Shown here piece by piece: positions 37,701 through 45,621 of a DNA stretch of 64,000 nucleotides. The position numbers and the translations under genes are program-made. The stretch covers positions 114,442 through 178,441 of the forward strand of contig CAZXFW010000007.1 of the NCBI GenBank assembly GCA_964640175.1. The letters run 5' to 3'. This stretch comes from JACKDX01 sp964640175 (GTDB taxonomy: Bacteria > Myxococcota_A > Polyangia > Polyangiales > GCA-016699535). A model generated the notes under the pieces. That model saw only the letters and a program-made list of their open reading frames with translations, had not been told where the DNA came from and ran no database searches. The first letter of the stretch is position 1. Each line of letters opens with the position of its first letter.

Positions 37701-39953
37701 TTTAAGCAAAAGCACTTCGGCGAGCTGTTCCCATTGCGAGTGCTTTCGACTTAACGATTCCAAAGACATCAAGGATTCGGTATGCTTAACGTCAAGCTCC
37801 AGTGCCCGGCGGTAGTTTTCGACGGCTTCTCGAGTCTTCCCCATCGACTTTTCGTAGAGCGTTCCAATCTGATAGTGTAGTTCTGCTTTTTGCTCGCTAG
37901 TTGTGGCGGCATTGAGTTCAAGTTGGTAGGTGTCAATCACATCATTCCAGCGGCCTGCTTGATAATAAAGACGCCGTAGCCCACGAAGCGCTGGTAAATA
38001 GTTTGGACTAGTCTTCAGAACTTGGCGAAACTCTAGAATCGCTTGCGAAGTATCTTGTAGATGGTTTGCATAAATTTCCGCAGCCCTATGCCGAAGCTCT
38101 ATGCCAATGCGGCTGTCTTTAGTAATAGTTGCTTCCGTGTGTAGAGCGGTAATCAGCGTTTTGTAATCTTGGTGATTCTGTGCAGCACGCTGCAAGGCAT
38201 GAATGGCGTTCAGGTTGGTGGGGTCGAGCTTGAGAATTCGTTGATAGACCTGTGCAGCGTGCTCGTGGTCGTTAATTTTTTCTTCGTACAGTGCTCCAAT
38301 TGTAAAAAGAATTGCGATCTTTCGGTGATTGTCCGTTGCAGCATCGAGTAAGCGTTCGTGTAGCTGCGCCAGTTCAACAAATTTGCCTGTAACGCGGTAT
38401 AATCTATCGAGAGCTTTCAACGACGGATCGTACCCAGGGATGAAACTTAGCGCGCGAAGGTGTTGCTCAATGGCGTCATCAAGTTCGTCAAGCTTAGTTT
38501 CAAGGAGGTCTGCCACCCGTGCGTGTGAATGGGCGCGTATAGAAGGATCGTCACTTGCGTGGGCAATCTGTAGGTTGATGCCAATCAAGGCATCCCAGTC
38601 GCTTCTTGCCGTGTATAAATTGCTTAATGCCTGGAAGGCCGGATCGTAATCAGGCCTAAGATGTAGAGCGCGTTCATACCAATGAATCGCAAGTTCTTCG
38701 TTTTTTAACTGCCGCTCGGCCAACCCACCAACATGTTGAGCAATATGCACGATTTCAGGGTTGTCTGTTTCCGCATCCGCCCACAAACTCCATGCGGAGA
38801 TGGCATCTTCGTAGAGCCCTGTTTCTTCATAAAGGTTAGCCAGTCGATGAAGGATGACAGGATCATCTCCAGAGACGGCAGAGGCCATTTTTAGAGACTT
38901 TACTGCACGATCGAGATCTTTTAGCTTTGTGAGACTGACATGGGCTATTTCAAGCCAGTCTGTGACTTTAAGTTTAATGTCATGGGTTTGCTCTGTCTCG
39001 TGGTGCAAGATGTTACAAAGTTCATGCCATCGTTGGTGCGTATGGTGTAGTCGTTTGAGTGAGGAAATGGCGCCGTGATGTCCAGGATCAATCCGAAGGG
39101 CAGCGTGATAGAATTCAGCGGCCAATTCGAGATTGTTTTGTTTGGTTTCTGCGAGTTTTCCTCGTAGAAACAATTGGCTTGCGCAGTAATTCGGATCATC
39201 TTTAACGATGTTCGCTCTTCGTTCATAGATGGTGGCGAGATCCTCCCAGTCTTGGGTGTTCCTGAAGCAACGTTCCAGTGCGTTGAGAATACTATGGTTA
39301 TCAGGAGAAAGCGCTAAAGCTTCGAGATAAACCTCTTTGGCCAGTGCGACATTGCGGACATGCTCTTCAAACAAAACCCCTTTACGGTACAGTAGCTTTG
39401 CTTTGTCATGAGGATGCGAAGTAAGAGCGATTTCCGCATCAAAAAAAGGTAGAGCGGCATGGTAATCTGTTTTTGCAATTAGCAAACGCCGCGCATCTCT
39501 TAGGGCAGGGAGGAAATCTGGGGATGCGGCGTAGGCTTTTTGATAGTGTTCAAGCGCAGCGCCCGCGTTGTCCAGGTGATTTTCAAAAAGGCGCCCTAGT
39601 TCATAATGTAGGCGTGCTGTTTGTTCTGCGGAAGGATGATTGAGAAGCTCTTCTTCAAAATGCTTAACAAGAATTTTTGCATTGCTTGCTAACGGACGTT
39701 TGTGTTGCGTAGCAAATTCCTCATAACTTAACTCTTCTCGAGTGGGACGTTGGCTTTCGAGAGGTGGCCGGGTCGGCTTGAGTGGCTGCGGTCTTAATCG
39801 AGGAGGAGGTGGTGGTGGAACAGGCACTAAAGACCCTGCAGGTTTCGATGGAGGAAGTGGGGCAGGTGCCTCGGAAATACGCGGACCTGATTTCAGATCT
39901 TCAACATCGAGCAACTCAAGCTCTGAGGTGGATGGGGTATTGGTTTCAGCCAT
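34770..39953 (-). CDS. Very large tetratricopeptide-repeat protein
   Basis: A 1,727-residue cytoplasmic protein from ATG 39953 (an upstream in-frame start at 39974 adds 7 residues). Residues of about 1-80 are acidic and then proline-rich (PPPPPPRLRPQ). From about 100 to 1,450 there is an almost continuous superhelix of roughly 34-38-residue units of the type LHYELGRLFE..L.D..GALEHYQKAL...P. The last 280 residues are a different, repeat-free domain (YGAWEKLSLRGDRSIVGLVRKVAEIL, FLIAYALAKIALQLEA). No signal peptide or membrane segment is seen. It probably serves as a scaffold. Its neighbour downstream is the receiver-DUF4388 gene, which may be a partner. Confidence 0.9.
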   Translation of the reverse strand: MAETNTPSTSELELLDVEDLKSGPRISEAPAPLPPSKPAGSLVPVPPPPPPRLRPQPLKPTRPPLESQRPTREELSYEEFATQHKRPLASNAKILVKHFEEELLNHPSAEQTARLHYELGRLFENHLDNAGAALEHYQKAYAASPDFLPALRDARRLLIAKTDYHAALPFFDAEIALTSHPHDKAKLLYRKGVLFEEHVRNVALAKEVYLEALALSPDNHSILNALERCFRNTQDWEDLATIYERRANIVKDDPNYCASQLFLRGKLAETKQNNLELAAEFYHAALRIDPGHHGAISSLKRLHHTHQRWHELCNILHHETEQTHDIKLKVTDWLEIAHVSLTKLKDLDRAVKSLKMASAVSGDDPVILHRLANLYEETGLYEDAISAWSLWADAETDNPEIVHIAQHVGGLAERQLKNEELAIHWYERALHLRPDYDPAFQALSNLYTARSDWDALIGINLQIAHASDDPSIRAHSHARVADLLETKLDELDDAIEQHLRALSFIPGYDPSLKALDRLYRVTGKFVELAQLHERLLDAATDNHRKIAILFTIGALYEEKINDHEHAAQVYQRILKLDPTNLNAIHALQRAAQNHQDYKTLITALHTEATITKDSRIGIELRHRAAEIYANHLQDTSQAILEFRQVLKTSPNYLPALRGLRRLYYQAGRWNDVIDTYQLELNAATTSEQKAELHYQIGTLYEKSMGKTREAVENYRRALELDVKHTESLMSLESLSRKHSQWEQLAEVLLLKLKHHSDEAEKAFTSLDLGELYEERLGDHVKAIHAYSEALFLKPSLHTANTSLIRLHYANEDWRKLIEDLQQFSSSTTDKNLAVEGLTQQGEVWTERLKDPTKATACFQTALEQRPNHLEAFHALEQLYLQGGHNEELKALYPQWIKALRDPLLRVAQWREITRGFVPEAVQGSQAAVIQQSAFEILKTFEQDEDALMLLEFLALKTGDSGLLVEIEGLLSKIAPTPAMASLHLLRLAEALESSNHPDAVNVYSAAAKKDPQNLGALHGFVRLAETGADPTFTVEAKRLLAKASLNPEQAATHLVDSARIHMDQLENPVEALKDLTHALRLWPQHTVGIDRLELLLSSAGQHRQLTEMLSDVAIAISNPQQSASLWLRIAHIHSKKEGDIASAIHALEKALQAWPEHLEAILELAAIYKADRQWKPAVELLLRAIRLSKEPSMLLQYHAEVAQLSLEHLGDSVTARQHLERALHIDANHHQALAQLAELQLASGETTAALNTASRLARIAQSDHEKAIALNCLGKLHMVTGEAEKALHCYFEALNLGGPTEPLLTSFKQLTQESNQWDYFIQALENFLKHTPSDVALIATAYRELAWVHHYKRERTEVAIDTLRMGIAKTHGDLGLRKILVQRLREANQPAEAIDELHQILQTDVTLTDMWRELAKLYLVSHRPTEARLAIQPVLVLGTATSPDIDLSQSTPLRPAEGLPASLNFERLQSLAEFPLNSKNATQLLRALRSGIGKLFPPDLDGYGAWEKLSLRGDRSIVGLVRKVAEILDIQEFDLYLHSARSRGVGIELGDIPIVLIPTDIEEHTRSKQTFLIAYALAKIALQLEATAKLMPRELQILLAAASRGVTPSYGAGLTAEEVMDEQSKRLFRALSRKARKATEEAAASYVAGQEVDFMAWVAAIEQAAYRIAALISDDLPGSIDLIRRSRRDLSRLQGGSLVHQCPEVRDLMAFWTSETAMQLRRTMGLI

Positions 39954-40044
39954 TACTTGTAAGCATACCAGCAATACAAGCGTGAATTAAATAAGGCTAG
40001 GTGCGCACATTGCCGTACATGAAGGTGTGTAAAGCGATGCCGAG

Positions 40045-40368
40045 TTATGTGCTGAAACTAGAGCCGCAGCCACACGTGGCTGCCGATTTCGGATTGCTAA
40101 ACTTGAAGCCCGAGCCGTGCAGTCCCTCTACATAATCGATTTCGGTGCCTTCAAGATATTGATAGCTCATCATGTCTACATAGAGCTTGACGCCCTTTGA
40201 TTCGAATGCACGGTCGAATTCTTGGGTTTCATCTTCGAAGTACAAATCGTACGAAAAGCCAGCACACCCTCCTCCAATGACACGAAGACGCAACCCTTGT
40301 TCTTCAAGGCCTTCGTCTTTTTGGATTTCTTTGACTTTGGTAGCGGCTTTTTCGGTGAGAGAAATCAT
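40045..40368 (-). CDS. A-type iron-sulfur carrier protein (ErpA/IscA-like)
   Basis: A 107-residue protein with MISLTEKAATKVKEI at the N-terminus and three cysteines in GGGCAGFSY and TCGCGSSF. It carries iron-sulfur clusters to client proteins. It is a second copy next to the one at 20779, with a shorter N-terminus. The divergent reductase gene begins 76 bases away. ErpA versus IscA cannot be settled by eye. Confidence 0.93.
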   Translation of the reverse strand: MISLTEKAATKVKEIQKDEGLEEQGLRLRVIGGGCAGFSYDLYFEDETQEFDRAFESKGVKLYVDMMSYQYLEGTEIDYVEGLHGSGFKFSNPKSAATCGCGSSFST

Positions 40369-40444
40369 GGAATTTTGTAGGGTTGAGAAGTGTTCGTTTC
40401 CTGTTAATATAGCCCAAAATACAAAGTATTCCAGGGAGACTAAG

Positions 40445-41197
40445 GTGGATACCGTTTCCAGCTACGAACTGCAAGGGCGCCGTGCGTTAATCACCGGAGG
40501 GGGCAAGCGTGTGGGGGCCACCATTGCGCAACGGCTCGGCAAGGAAGGCATGCAGGTTGCCATCCACTATTTCCATTCTAAGGATGGTGCCGAAAGCACA
40601 AGAGACACCATCGAGCAGTCTGGTGGCAAAGCATGGCTGCTTCAAGCAGATTTGCGCACACCTGCGGCATGTCGTGGGCTCGTGGACCAAGCCATCGAGG
40701 TCATGGGTGGATTGGATGTGATCGTGGCAAGTGCTGCGGATTTCGAGCCTGTCCCGCTCGAAGAGATTTCGTCTGAAGCGTGGACCTATACCATGGCGCT
40801 TAACTTGGAGGCGCCTCTCTGGGTCGTACAACACGCTGCGCCGGTGCTTCGACGTGCTCAGGGTTCTGTGGTGTTTGTCACATGTCACAGTACGCTTAAT
40901 CCGTTTAAAGGATACATCCCGTATGTTGTTTCCAAAGCAGGATTAAAACAATTGATGCACGGACTTGCTTTGGAATTGGCTCCGGACGTGAGGGTTAACG
41001 CCGTTGCGCCCGGGGCGGTGCTGCCTCCAGAGCATGTTCAGGAGGCAGGAAGAGTTCATATGGCGCGTAAGAATTTGCTCGGCAAATTGGGGCGTCCCGA
41101 AGATGTCGCCGATGCCGTTGTGTATTTATTAAAAGCGCCGTTTGTCACAGGTCAAGAACTACTTGTGGATGGTGGTCAGCTTCTTAGCGGGCGTTAG
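40445..41197 (+). CDS. Short-chain dehydrogenase/reductase, FolM/pteridine-reductase-like
   Basis: A 250-residue NAD(P)H-dependent reductase. GTG 40445 is chosen because GGGAG lies 7 bases upstream and because the longer frame to 40187 would run antisense across the carrier gene. The cofactor loop is TGGGKRVG and the active site is YVVSK (Tyr-x3-Lys) after VTCHS. GKRVG and the later PGAVLPPE fit pteridine-reductase and FolM-type enzymes, although an acyl-ACP reductase is not excluded. The stop overlaps the ygfZ stop by TTAG. Confidence 0.85.
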   Translation: MDTVSSYELQGRRALITGGGKRVGATIAQRLGKEGMQVAIHYFHSKDGAESTRDTIEQSGGKAWLLQADLRTPAACRGLVDQAIEVMGGLDVIVASAADFEPVPLEEISSEAWTYTMALNLEAPLWVVQHAAPVLRRAQGSVVFVTCHSTLNPFKGYIPYVVSKAGLKQLMHGLALELAPDVRVNAVAPGAVLPPEHVQEAGRVHMARKNLLGKLGRPEDVADAVVYLLKAPFVTGQELLVDGGQLLSGR

Positions 41198-42117
41198 CTT
41201 TCATAGAGAATGTTAACAGGGTCTCCGAGCGCTGTGTATAACGCATGCCGAGAGGCAAGATGGGCTTGTTCGACGTAAGCTAACCCAATCCACTGGTTGT
41301 GTTCGGTATCGAGCACCGCAGAGGTGATTGTTCCTACAGGTTTGTTATCGTGATCCAGTAAGGGTTGGGAATGGCTCAGGCCAGAGGTGCTAGCGGCTTT
41401 TATCTTAACAAGCTGTTGTTTGAGTTTTCCGCGGTGCTCCAGCATCGAAATAACTTCTTGCCCGATGTAGCACCCTTTATTAAAGGACACGGCTCGGTGT
41501 TTAATGCCAGCTTCCTGAGGGTACCTCTGTTCGTCAAAATCTATGCCACATTGAGGGATCCCCTGGCGCAAACGCGCAAGTTCCCAGGCATGCTCTGAGA
41601 GGACTGTACCTTGAGCCTGTTTCACCACTTCGATGATCTTTTCTTTTGCGAAAGAGGCGTGTGCTGAAGGGACAAGCACGTCCACGCCACCATAGCCTAG
41701 GCGGTCACACGTAAAGGTTTCCATGCCTTCAAGTACGAGGGCTTGAGCCGCTTCGTTTGCAAGCGGGCCTTGCAGGCTCCATAGGATTTTGTCCTGGACG
41801 ACATTGAGTGTGACGTCTTCCATAATGATGTATTTTTCAAAGTGCTCCACCAGGGAAGGGTATGTAGGTTGAGGAATGAGCAGATAAAACTGATCACCCC
41901 GATCGAATACCCAGAGATCACTCAAGATTTTCCCTTTGGCGGAGGGAGCGATGGCATAGGTTCCTTGATTGGCCCGGCTGAGGCCGACATCGTTGCTGAT
42001 CTGACCGTTGAGCCACGGGCGGGCATCTGCTCCTTGCACCAGGAGGATGGCGGTATTCGTGATTTCATATGCACCGACCGTGCGTGTCCATGCGTTCGTT
42101 TGGGAAGGTTGGGTCAC
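41194..42117 (-). CDS. ygfZ: YgfZ-family folate-binding Fe-S maintenance protein
   Basis: A 307-residue GcvT-like protein. The family signature KGCYIGQE is present at about 200, with the conserved cysteine. The N-terminal part (ILLVQGADARPWLNGQISNDV) and FDRGDQFYLLIP match YgfZ and not GcvT. It uses tetrahydrofolate to support repair of [4Fe-4S] enzymes. It is the last gene of a likely operon with birA and the CPBP protease, 10 bases after birA. Confidence 0.92.
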   Translation of the reverse strand: MTQPSQTNAWTRTVGAYEITNTAILLVQGADARPWLNGQISNDVGLSRANQGTYAIAPSAKGKILSDLWVFDRGDQFYLLIPQPTYPSLVEHFEKYIIMEDVTLNVVQDKILWSLQGPLANEAAQALVLEGMETFTCDRLGYGGVDVLVPSAHASFAKEKIIEVVKQAQGTVLSEHAWELARLRQGIPQCGIDFDEQRYPQEAGIKHRAVSFNKGCYIGQEVISMLEHRGKLKQQLVKIKAASTSGLSHSQPLLDHDNKPVGTITSAVLDTEHNQWIGLAYVEQAHLASRHALYTALGDPVNILYES

Positions 42118-42127
42118 AGCGGTGAGT

Positions 42128-42931
42128 TTAGTGATCGTGAGTCTTTGAGCAAGGCTCTAGGGTTCCTGCGTACAGTCGATGGACTTGGCCGGCGGCTTGA
42201 AGCATGAGTGCGCCGTCATCAGCAATATCCATAAGAGTGCCTTCCATGTGTCCGCAACGTACAGGCGTGTTGAGGAAGGCAAGGCGTTGGCGCAAGCTAT
42301 GAAGGGCTCTTGTGAGTCCTGCTTCGGCGTAGGCATTCAGCCAGTGTTCTGTGCGGTTCAGGAGTGTTGCAAGTACTTCGGAACGATTGAGTTCGGTGGC
42401 CTGTGGGTGAGCCAGGCGCATTGATGTGGCGTATTCGACCAATGTCGGTTCGAACGAGATTCGATTCACATTGAGGCCGATGCCTATAATAAGTGTTTCT
42501 ATGCGGTTTCCTTGGCTGTGGGCTTCGGTGAGTAGTCCCGCGCATTTTTTCCCCTCGAGAATGATGTCGTTGGGCCATTTAATAGACGCAGTCATCGGGA
42601 TAAATGTCTCTACGGTTTCAGCCACAGCGACTCCAGCGGCCAAGGTGATGGGAGCGAGGTTCGCAGGTTGGCATGTTGTGTGGACAACAATGGAAACATA
42701 TAGGTCGGTATGCGGTGGTGAAGACCATACCCTGCCGTGTGAACCTCTTCCCTGGCTTTGTGTATCGGCAACCACCGTGTGGCCGTGAGGAGCTCCATGC
42801 TGAGCGGCTTGTTTGGCGATGTCATTGCTCGAAGCGGCTTGTGATACCAATTGCATTGAACGTCCAAGCACGCGGGTTTTCAGTAGACGTTGAATGTGTG
42901 AATCTGAGAGATCTCCAAGCTGCGTTGTCAT
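42128..42931 (-). CDS. birA: Biotin--[acetyl-CoA-carboxylase] ligase
   Basis: A 267-residue catalytic form without the N-terminal DNA-binding domain. The biotin-binding loop is GRGSHGRVW, followed by SIKWPNDIILEGKKCAGLL and GIGLNVNR. It activates biotin and attaches it to carrier proteins. ATG 42931 overlaps the CPBP gene stop (ATGA). A longer frame to 43171 is rejected because it runs inside that gene. No repressor domain means no direct biotin-operon control. Confidence 0.94.
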   Translation of the reverse strand: MTTQLGDLSDSHIQRLLKTRVLGRSMQLVSQAASSNDIAKQAAQHGAPHGHTVVADTQSQGRGSHGRVWSSPPHTDLYVSIVVHTTCQPANLAPITLAAGVAVAETVETFIPMTASIKWPNDIILEGKKCAGLLTEAHSQGNRIETLIIGIGLNVNRISFEPTLVEYATSMRLAHPQATELNRSEVLATLLNRTEHWLNAYAEAGLTRALHSLRQRLAFLNTPVRCGHMEGTLMDIADDGALMLQAAGQVHRLYAGTLEPCSKTHDH

Positions 42932-43668
42932 GAATAAAAGCCTTGGGCTAAGAGGTGCGAATAGACATTGCTCATGGCATGAAGCCAGATGCTTACCCCA
43001 ATGCCACGGTGGTATGCGCGCGCCCAGCCAAATAAGAGTCCAGGGAAAAAAACCGCCAGGCGGTGTGGCTGAGGCATTGAGACCGCGTGCAGCAGTGCAA
43101 ACAAAAGGGCTTGAAGCAGCCATGCAGGGATAGATAACTCGGCTCCGCATACATGTCGGGTAGCGGGCCACGCATCCGTAAGCCGTGTTTGGATGTAGCC
43201 GCGAAAAAACATTTCTTCAGGCAGCGCGATTAGGATCAATTGGCTCAGTCCAAAAGAAAACATTTCAGACGTTTTTGGAAACACAAAGGCTTGTTGGGGC
43301 TTGAACCATTCGATAAATCCTAACGTAAACAGAGGGAAAACCACGGCTGCTATGAGCAAGGCAGCCCCCAGTGTTTGGATAACTTTGGGTAGGTTGTGCT
43401 TAGCGAGTATCCAAAGTTCTTCAAAAAATCCTTTGTCATGAACTGGTTCGCCAAACACACCGCCAAGTTCAATGCCGTAGTGGGAAACCCCACGAGGATC
43501 GTGTTTTGCTTGGCGGACGGCCACAGCGATGAACAACACGGCCAGCAAGGCAGGCACGAGGTTTTGTTGTACCCATGCCCCTGGCAGTCGACACACGACA
43601 CCTGTGGCTAGGGCAACTGCCCCATAAACGAGGAAAACTTCCCTTAAAGGGCCCGATTGTGGGGGCAT
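42928..43668 (-). CDS. CPBP-family intramembrane metalloprotease
   Basis: A 246-residue membrane protein with about six to seven hydrophobic helices. The three motifs of the CAAX/ABI (CPBP) protease family are present: PEEMFFRGYIQ (EExxxR), FALLHAVS (FxxxH) and WLHAMSNVY (HxxxN). It cleaves or binds prenylated or other membrane substrates in known members; the target here is unknown. It is the first gene of a three-gene leftward operon. The divergent dnaG gene begins 85 bases away. Confidence 0.88.
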   Translation of the reverse strand: MPPQSGPLREVFLVYGAVALATGVVCRLPGAWVQQNLVPALLAVLFIAVAVRQAKHDPRGVSHYGIELGGVFGEPVHDKGFFEELWILAKHNLPKVIQTLGAALLIAAVVFPLFTLGFIEWFKPQQAFVFPKTSEMFSFGLSQLILIALPEEMFFRGYIQTRLTDAWPATRHVCGAELSIPAWLLQALLFALLHAVSMPQPHRLAVFFPGLLFGWARAYHRGIGVSIWLHAMSNVYSHLLAQGFYS

Positions 43669-43690
43669 GGTTGCCTTTATAGCGCGCGCC

Positions 43691-43718
43691 TTGACCGATA
43701 GGGTAGGGCGTTTAGACT
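43691..43718 (+). promoter_or_regulatory. Candidate sigma-70 promoter of dnaG-rpoD
   Basis: TTGACC (43691-43696) and TAGACT (43713-43718) are separated by 16 bases and lie 35 bases before the dnaG start, between divergent genes. The match to consensus is fair. It is the only pair I find in this gap. Confidence 0.45.
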
Positions 43719-43753
43719 ACCACGCTCGGAGCGAAAGGGAGTAGGGGCGGCTT

Positions 43754-45619
43754 TTGATTCCAGATACCAAGGTCGCAGAGATTCGCGAACGTACGGATAT
43801 TTCGTCATTGGTGGGCGAATACGTTCGGCTACAGAAGAGTGGCAACAGCCTCAAAGGCTTGTGTCCGTTTCATGCCGAAAAAACACCCTCGTTTTATGTT
43901 CATCCTGCCCGACAGTTTTTTCATTGTTTTGGCTGTCAGATGTCAGGAGATGTATTTAGTTTTTTCATGCGCATTGAGGGGCATGCCTTTAATGAGGCTG
44001 TACGACTGTTAGCTGAGCGTGCAGGTGTCGAACTTCAGCTTGATTCGGCGACGGCTTCGAAAGACCGTCAAACACGTTCACGCAAGCAACGTTGGTATAC
44101 GTTGCTTGAAGACGTTGCGGGGTATTACATGCGTCAACTGCATGAGCACCCGCTTGCCTATCTTGCTCAAGCAGAACTTGATCGCCGCGGAATCCAACCC
44201 GCGACGGTTGAGACATTTCGATTGGGATATGCGCCTCATGGTTGGGATAATCTCGCCAATTACCTTAACCAACGTGGTTATTCCGTGGCTGAGGCTGAAC
44301 AGTTTGGTCTGATTGTGCCTCGAAACAAAGCAGGCGCTCAGGCGGCCGGCTCCAGTGGGTATTACGATCGTTTTCGGCATCGCTTGATGTTTCCGGTCTC
44401 GGATTCTCAGGGGCGAATCATTGCCTTCAGTGGTCGATTGCTGCCCGAGCCCGAGGGGCATGAGGCGGGCACCGCTCCTCTGGCCGCAAAGTATATCAAC
44501 AGTCCAGAACATCCTTTGTTTCGCAAAGGAGAAGTGTTGTTCGGATTGCATGAAGCGCGCGTCGCCATTCGTCGCAATGGCGTGGTGGTGTTGTGTGAGG
44601 GAAACTTTGATTTACTCGCATTGCATCAAAGTGGGATTCATCACGTGGCTGCGCCGCTTGGCACGGCATTAACCGAATTGCAGGTCAAGCTGCTTCGTCG
44701 GTTTGCTGAGCGGGTTGTTTTGATTTTTGATAACGATGCCGCTGGACGTAAGGCCATGCGTTCAGCGTTTAGTCACTTCAATACGATTGGCTTACAAGCC
44801 CAAGTGGTCATGTTGCCACAAGGCAGTGATCCAGATAGCTATGTGCGCGAGCACGGAGCAGAGGCGCTTGTGCTTCAGCTCGAAAGTGCGCGGGGTATCA
44901 TTGAATTCATCATTGACGATTCAGCCGAGCAGTGTGGAACCGATGCCCGGGCAAAGGCACAGGCGATCGAGGAACTGGCCGAGGTGCTCAACTCGGTAAA
45001 CAACCCCATTGAGATGCAGTTGTATACTGAACGCATTGCCAGGCGATTTGCCATCACCAACTTAAAGGCTGTTCAAGACCAACTTCGACGGGGAGGGCTG
45101 GGACGCTCCTTCAAATCGGAGCACCGTGGCATTCCGGCGGCAGCGCGTTCCTCGGAGCGGGGTGCCCGGTCATTTAAAGAGCCTATCCAATGGCTTATTT
45201 TAGGGGCGCTTTTAGACGAGCCTGACCTTTTTTCCACAAAAGAGGCAGAAATTTTTGCTAGGCTTTTGACGGACCCTCAAGTTCGGGTCATCTTTGACGT
45301 CTCGGCGGGGGTAGTGAAAGAGCGAGGGCATTTAGACGCGGTTAAACTGTTGGCTCAGATCGGGGATATACCAGCCCGGACTCAGCTACAGAGGCGTTTG
45401 TCTATTCAAAAGCACGAACCGGAGGCGGCCCGCGAGGTTTTAATGAAGGGACTGCATCAGTTGGCCAAACAAAATATAGAGCGCGAGTTGCCCGCGCTTG
45501 CAAGGCAAGTTAAAGAAGCCCGCTACCTTGGAGATGAGCCTCGGGCACTAGAGCTTACCAGGGAGCGTGACCGGCTGTTTCGCAGTGCACAACAAGCGAT
45601 GCAAATTGTGAAGGGGTGA
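43754..45619 (+). CDS. dnaG: DNA primase
   Basis: A 621-residue primase. TTG 43754 is preceded by a purine-rich GGGAGTAGGGG tract and gives the usual start IPDTKVAEIRERTDI. The N-terminal zinc ribbon uses C37, H40, C58 and C61. The RNA polymerase core (FSGRLL) and TOPRIM domain (LCEGNFDLLAL, LIFDNDAAGRKA) are intact. The C-terminal helicase-binding region (from about 480) is helical. It overlaps rpoD's possible GTG start, in the conserved dnaG-rpoD order; rpsU is not upstream here. Confidence 0.96.
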   Translation: MIPDTKVAEIRERTDISSLVGEYVRLQKSGNSLKGLCPFHAEKTPSFYVHPARQFFHCFGCQMSGDVFSFFMRIEGHAFNEAVRLLAERAGVELQLDSATASKDRQTRSRKQRWYTLLEDVAGYYMRQLHEHPLAYLAQAELDRRGIQPATVETFRLGYAPHGWDNLANYLNQRGYSVAEAEQFGLIVPRNKAGAQAAGSSGYYDRFRHRLMFPVSDSQGRIIAFSGRLLPEPEGHEAGTAPLAAKYINSPEHPLFRKGEVLFGLHEARVAIRRNGVVVLCEGNFDLLALHQSGIHHVAAPLGTALTELQVKLLRRFAERVVLIFDNDAAGRKAMRSAFSHFNTIGLQAQVVMLPQGSDPDSYVREHGAEALVLQLESARGIIEFIIDDSAEQCGTDARAKAQAIEELAEVLNSVNNPIEMQLYTERIARRFAITNLKAVQDQLRRGGLGRSFKSEHRGIPAAARSSERGARSFKEPIQWLILGALLDEPDLFSTKEAEIFARLLTDPQVRVIFDVSAGVVKERGHLDAVKLLAQIGDIPARTQLQRRLSIQKHEPEAAREVLMKGLHQLAKQNIERELPALARQVKEARYLGDEPRALELTRERDRLFRSAQQAMQIVKG

Positions 45620-45621
45620 AC

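Noticed and set aside
40187..40444. N-terminal extension of the reductase
   Set aside because: It is antisense to the A-type carrier gene, and GTG 40445 has a clear ribosome site and starts the fold.
42932..43171. N-terminal extension of birA with a DNA-binding domain
   Set aside because: The extension lies inside the CPBP protease frame and has no helix-turn-helix pattern; ATG 42931 is coupled to that gene's stop.
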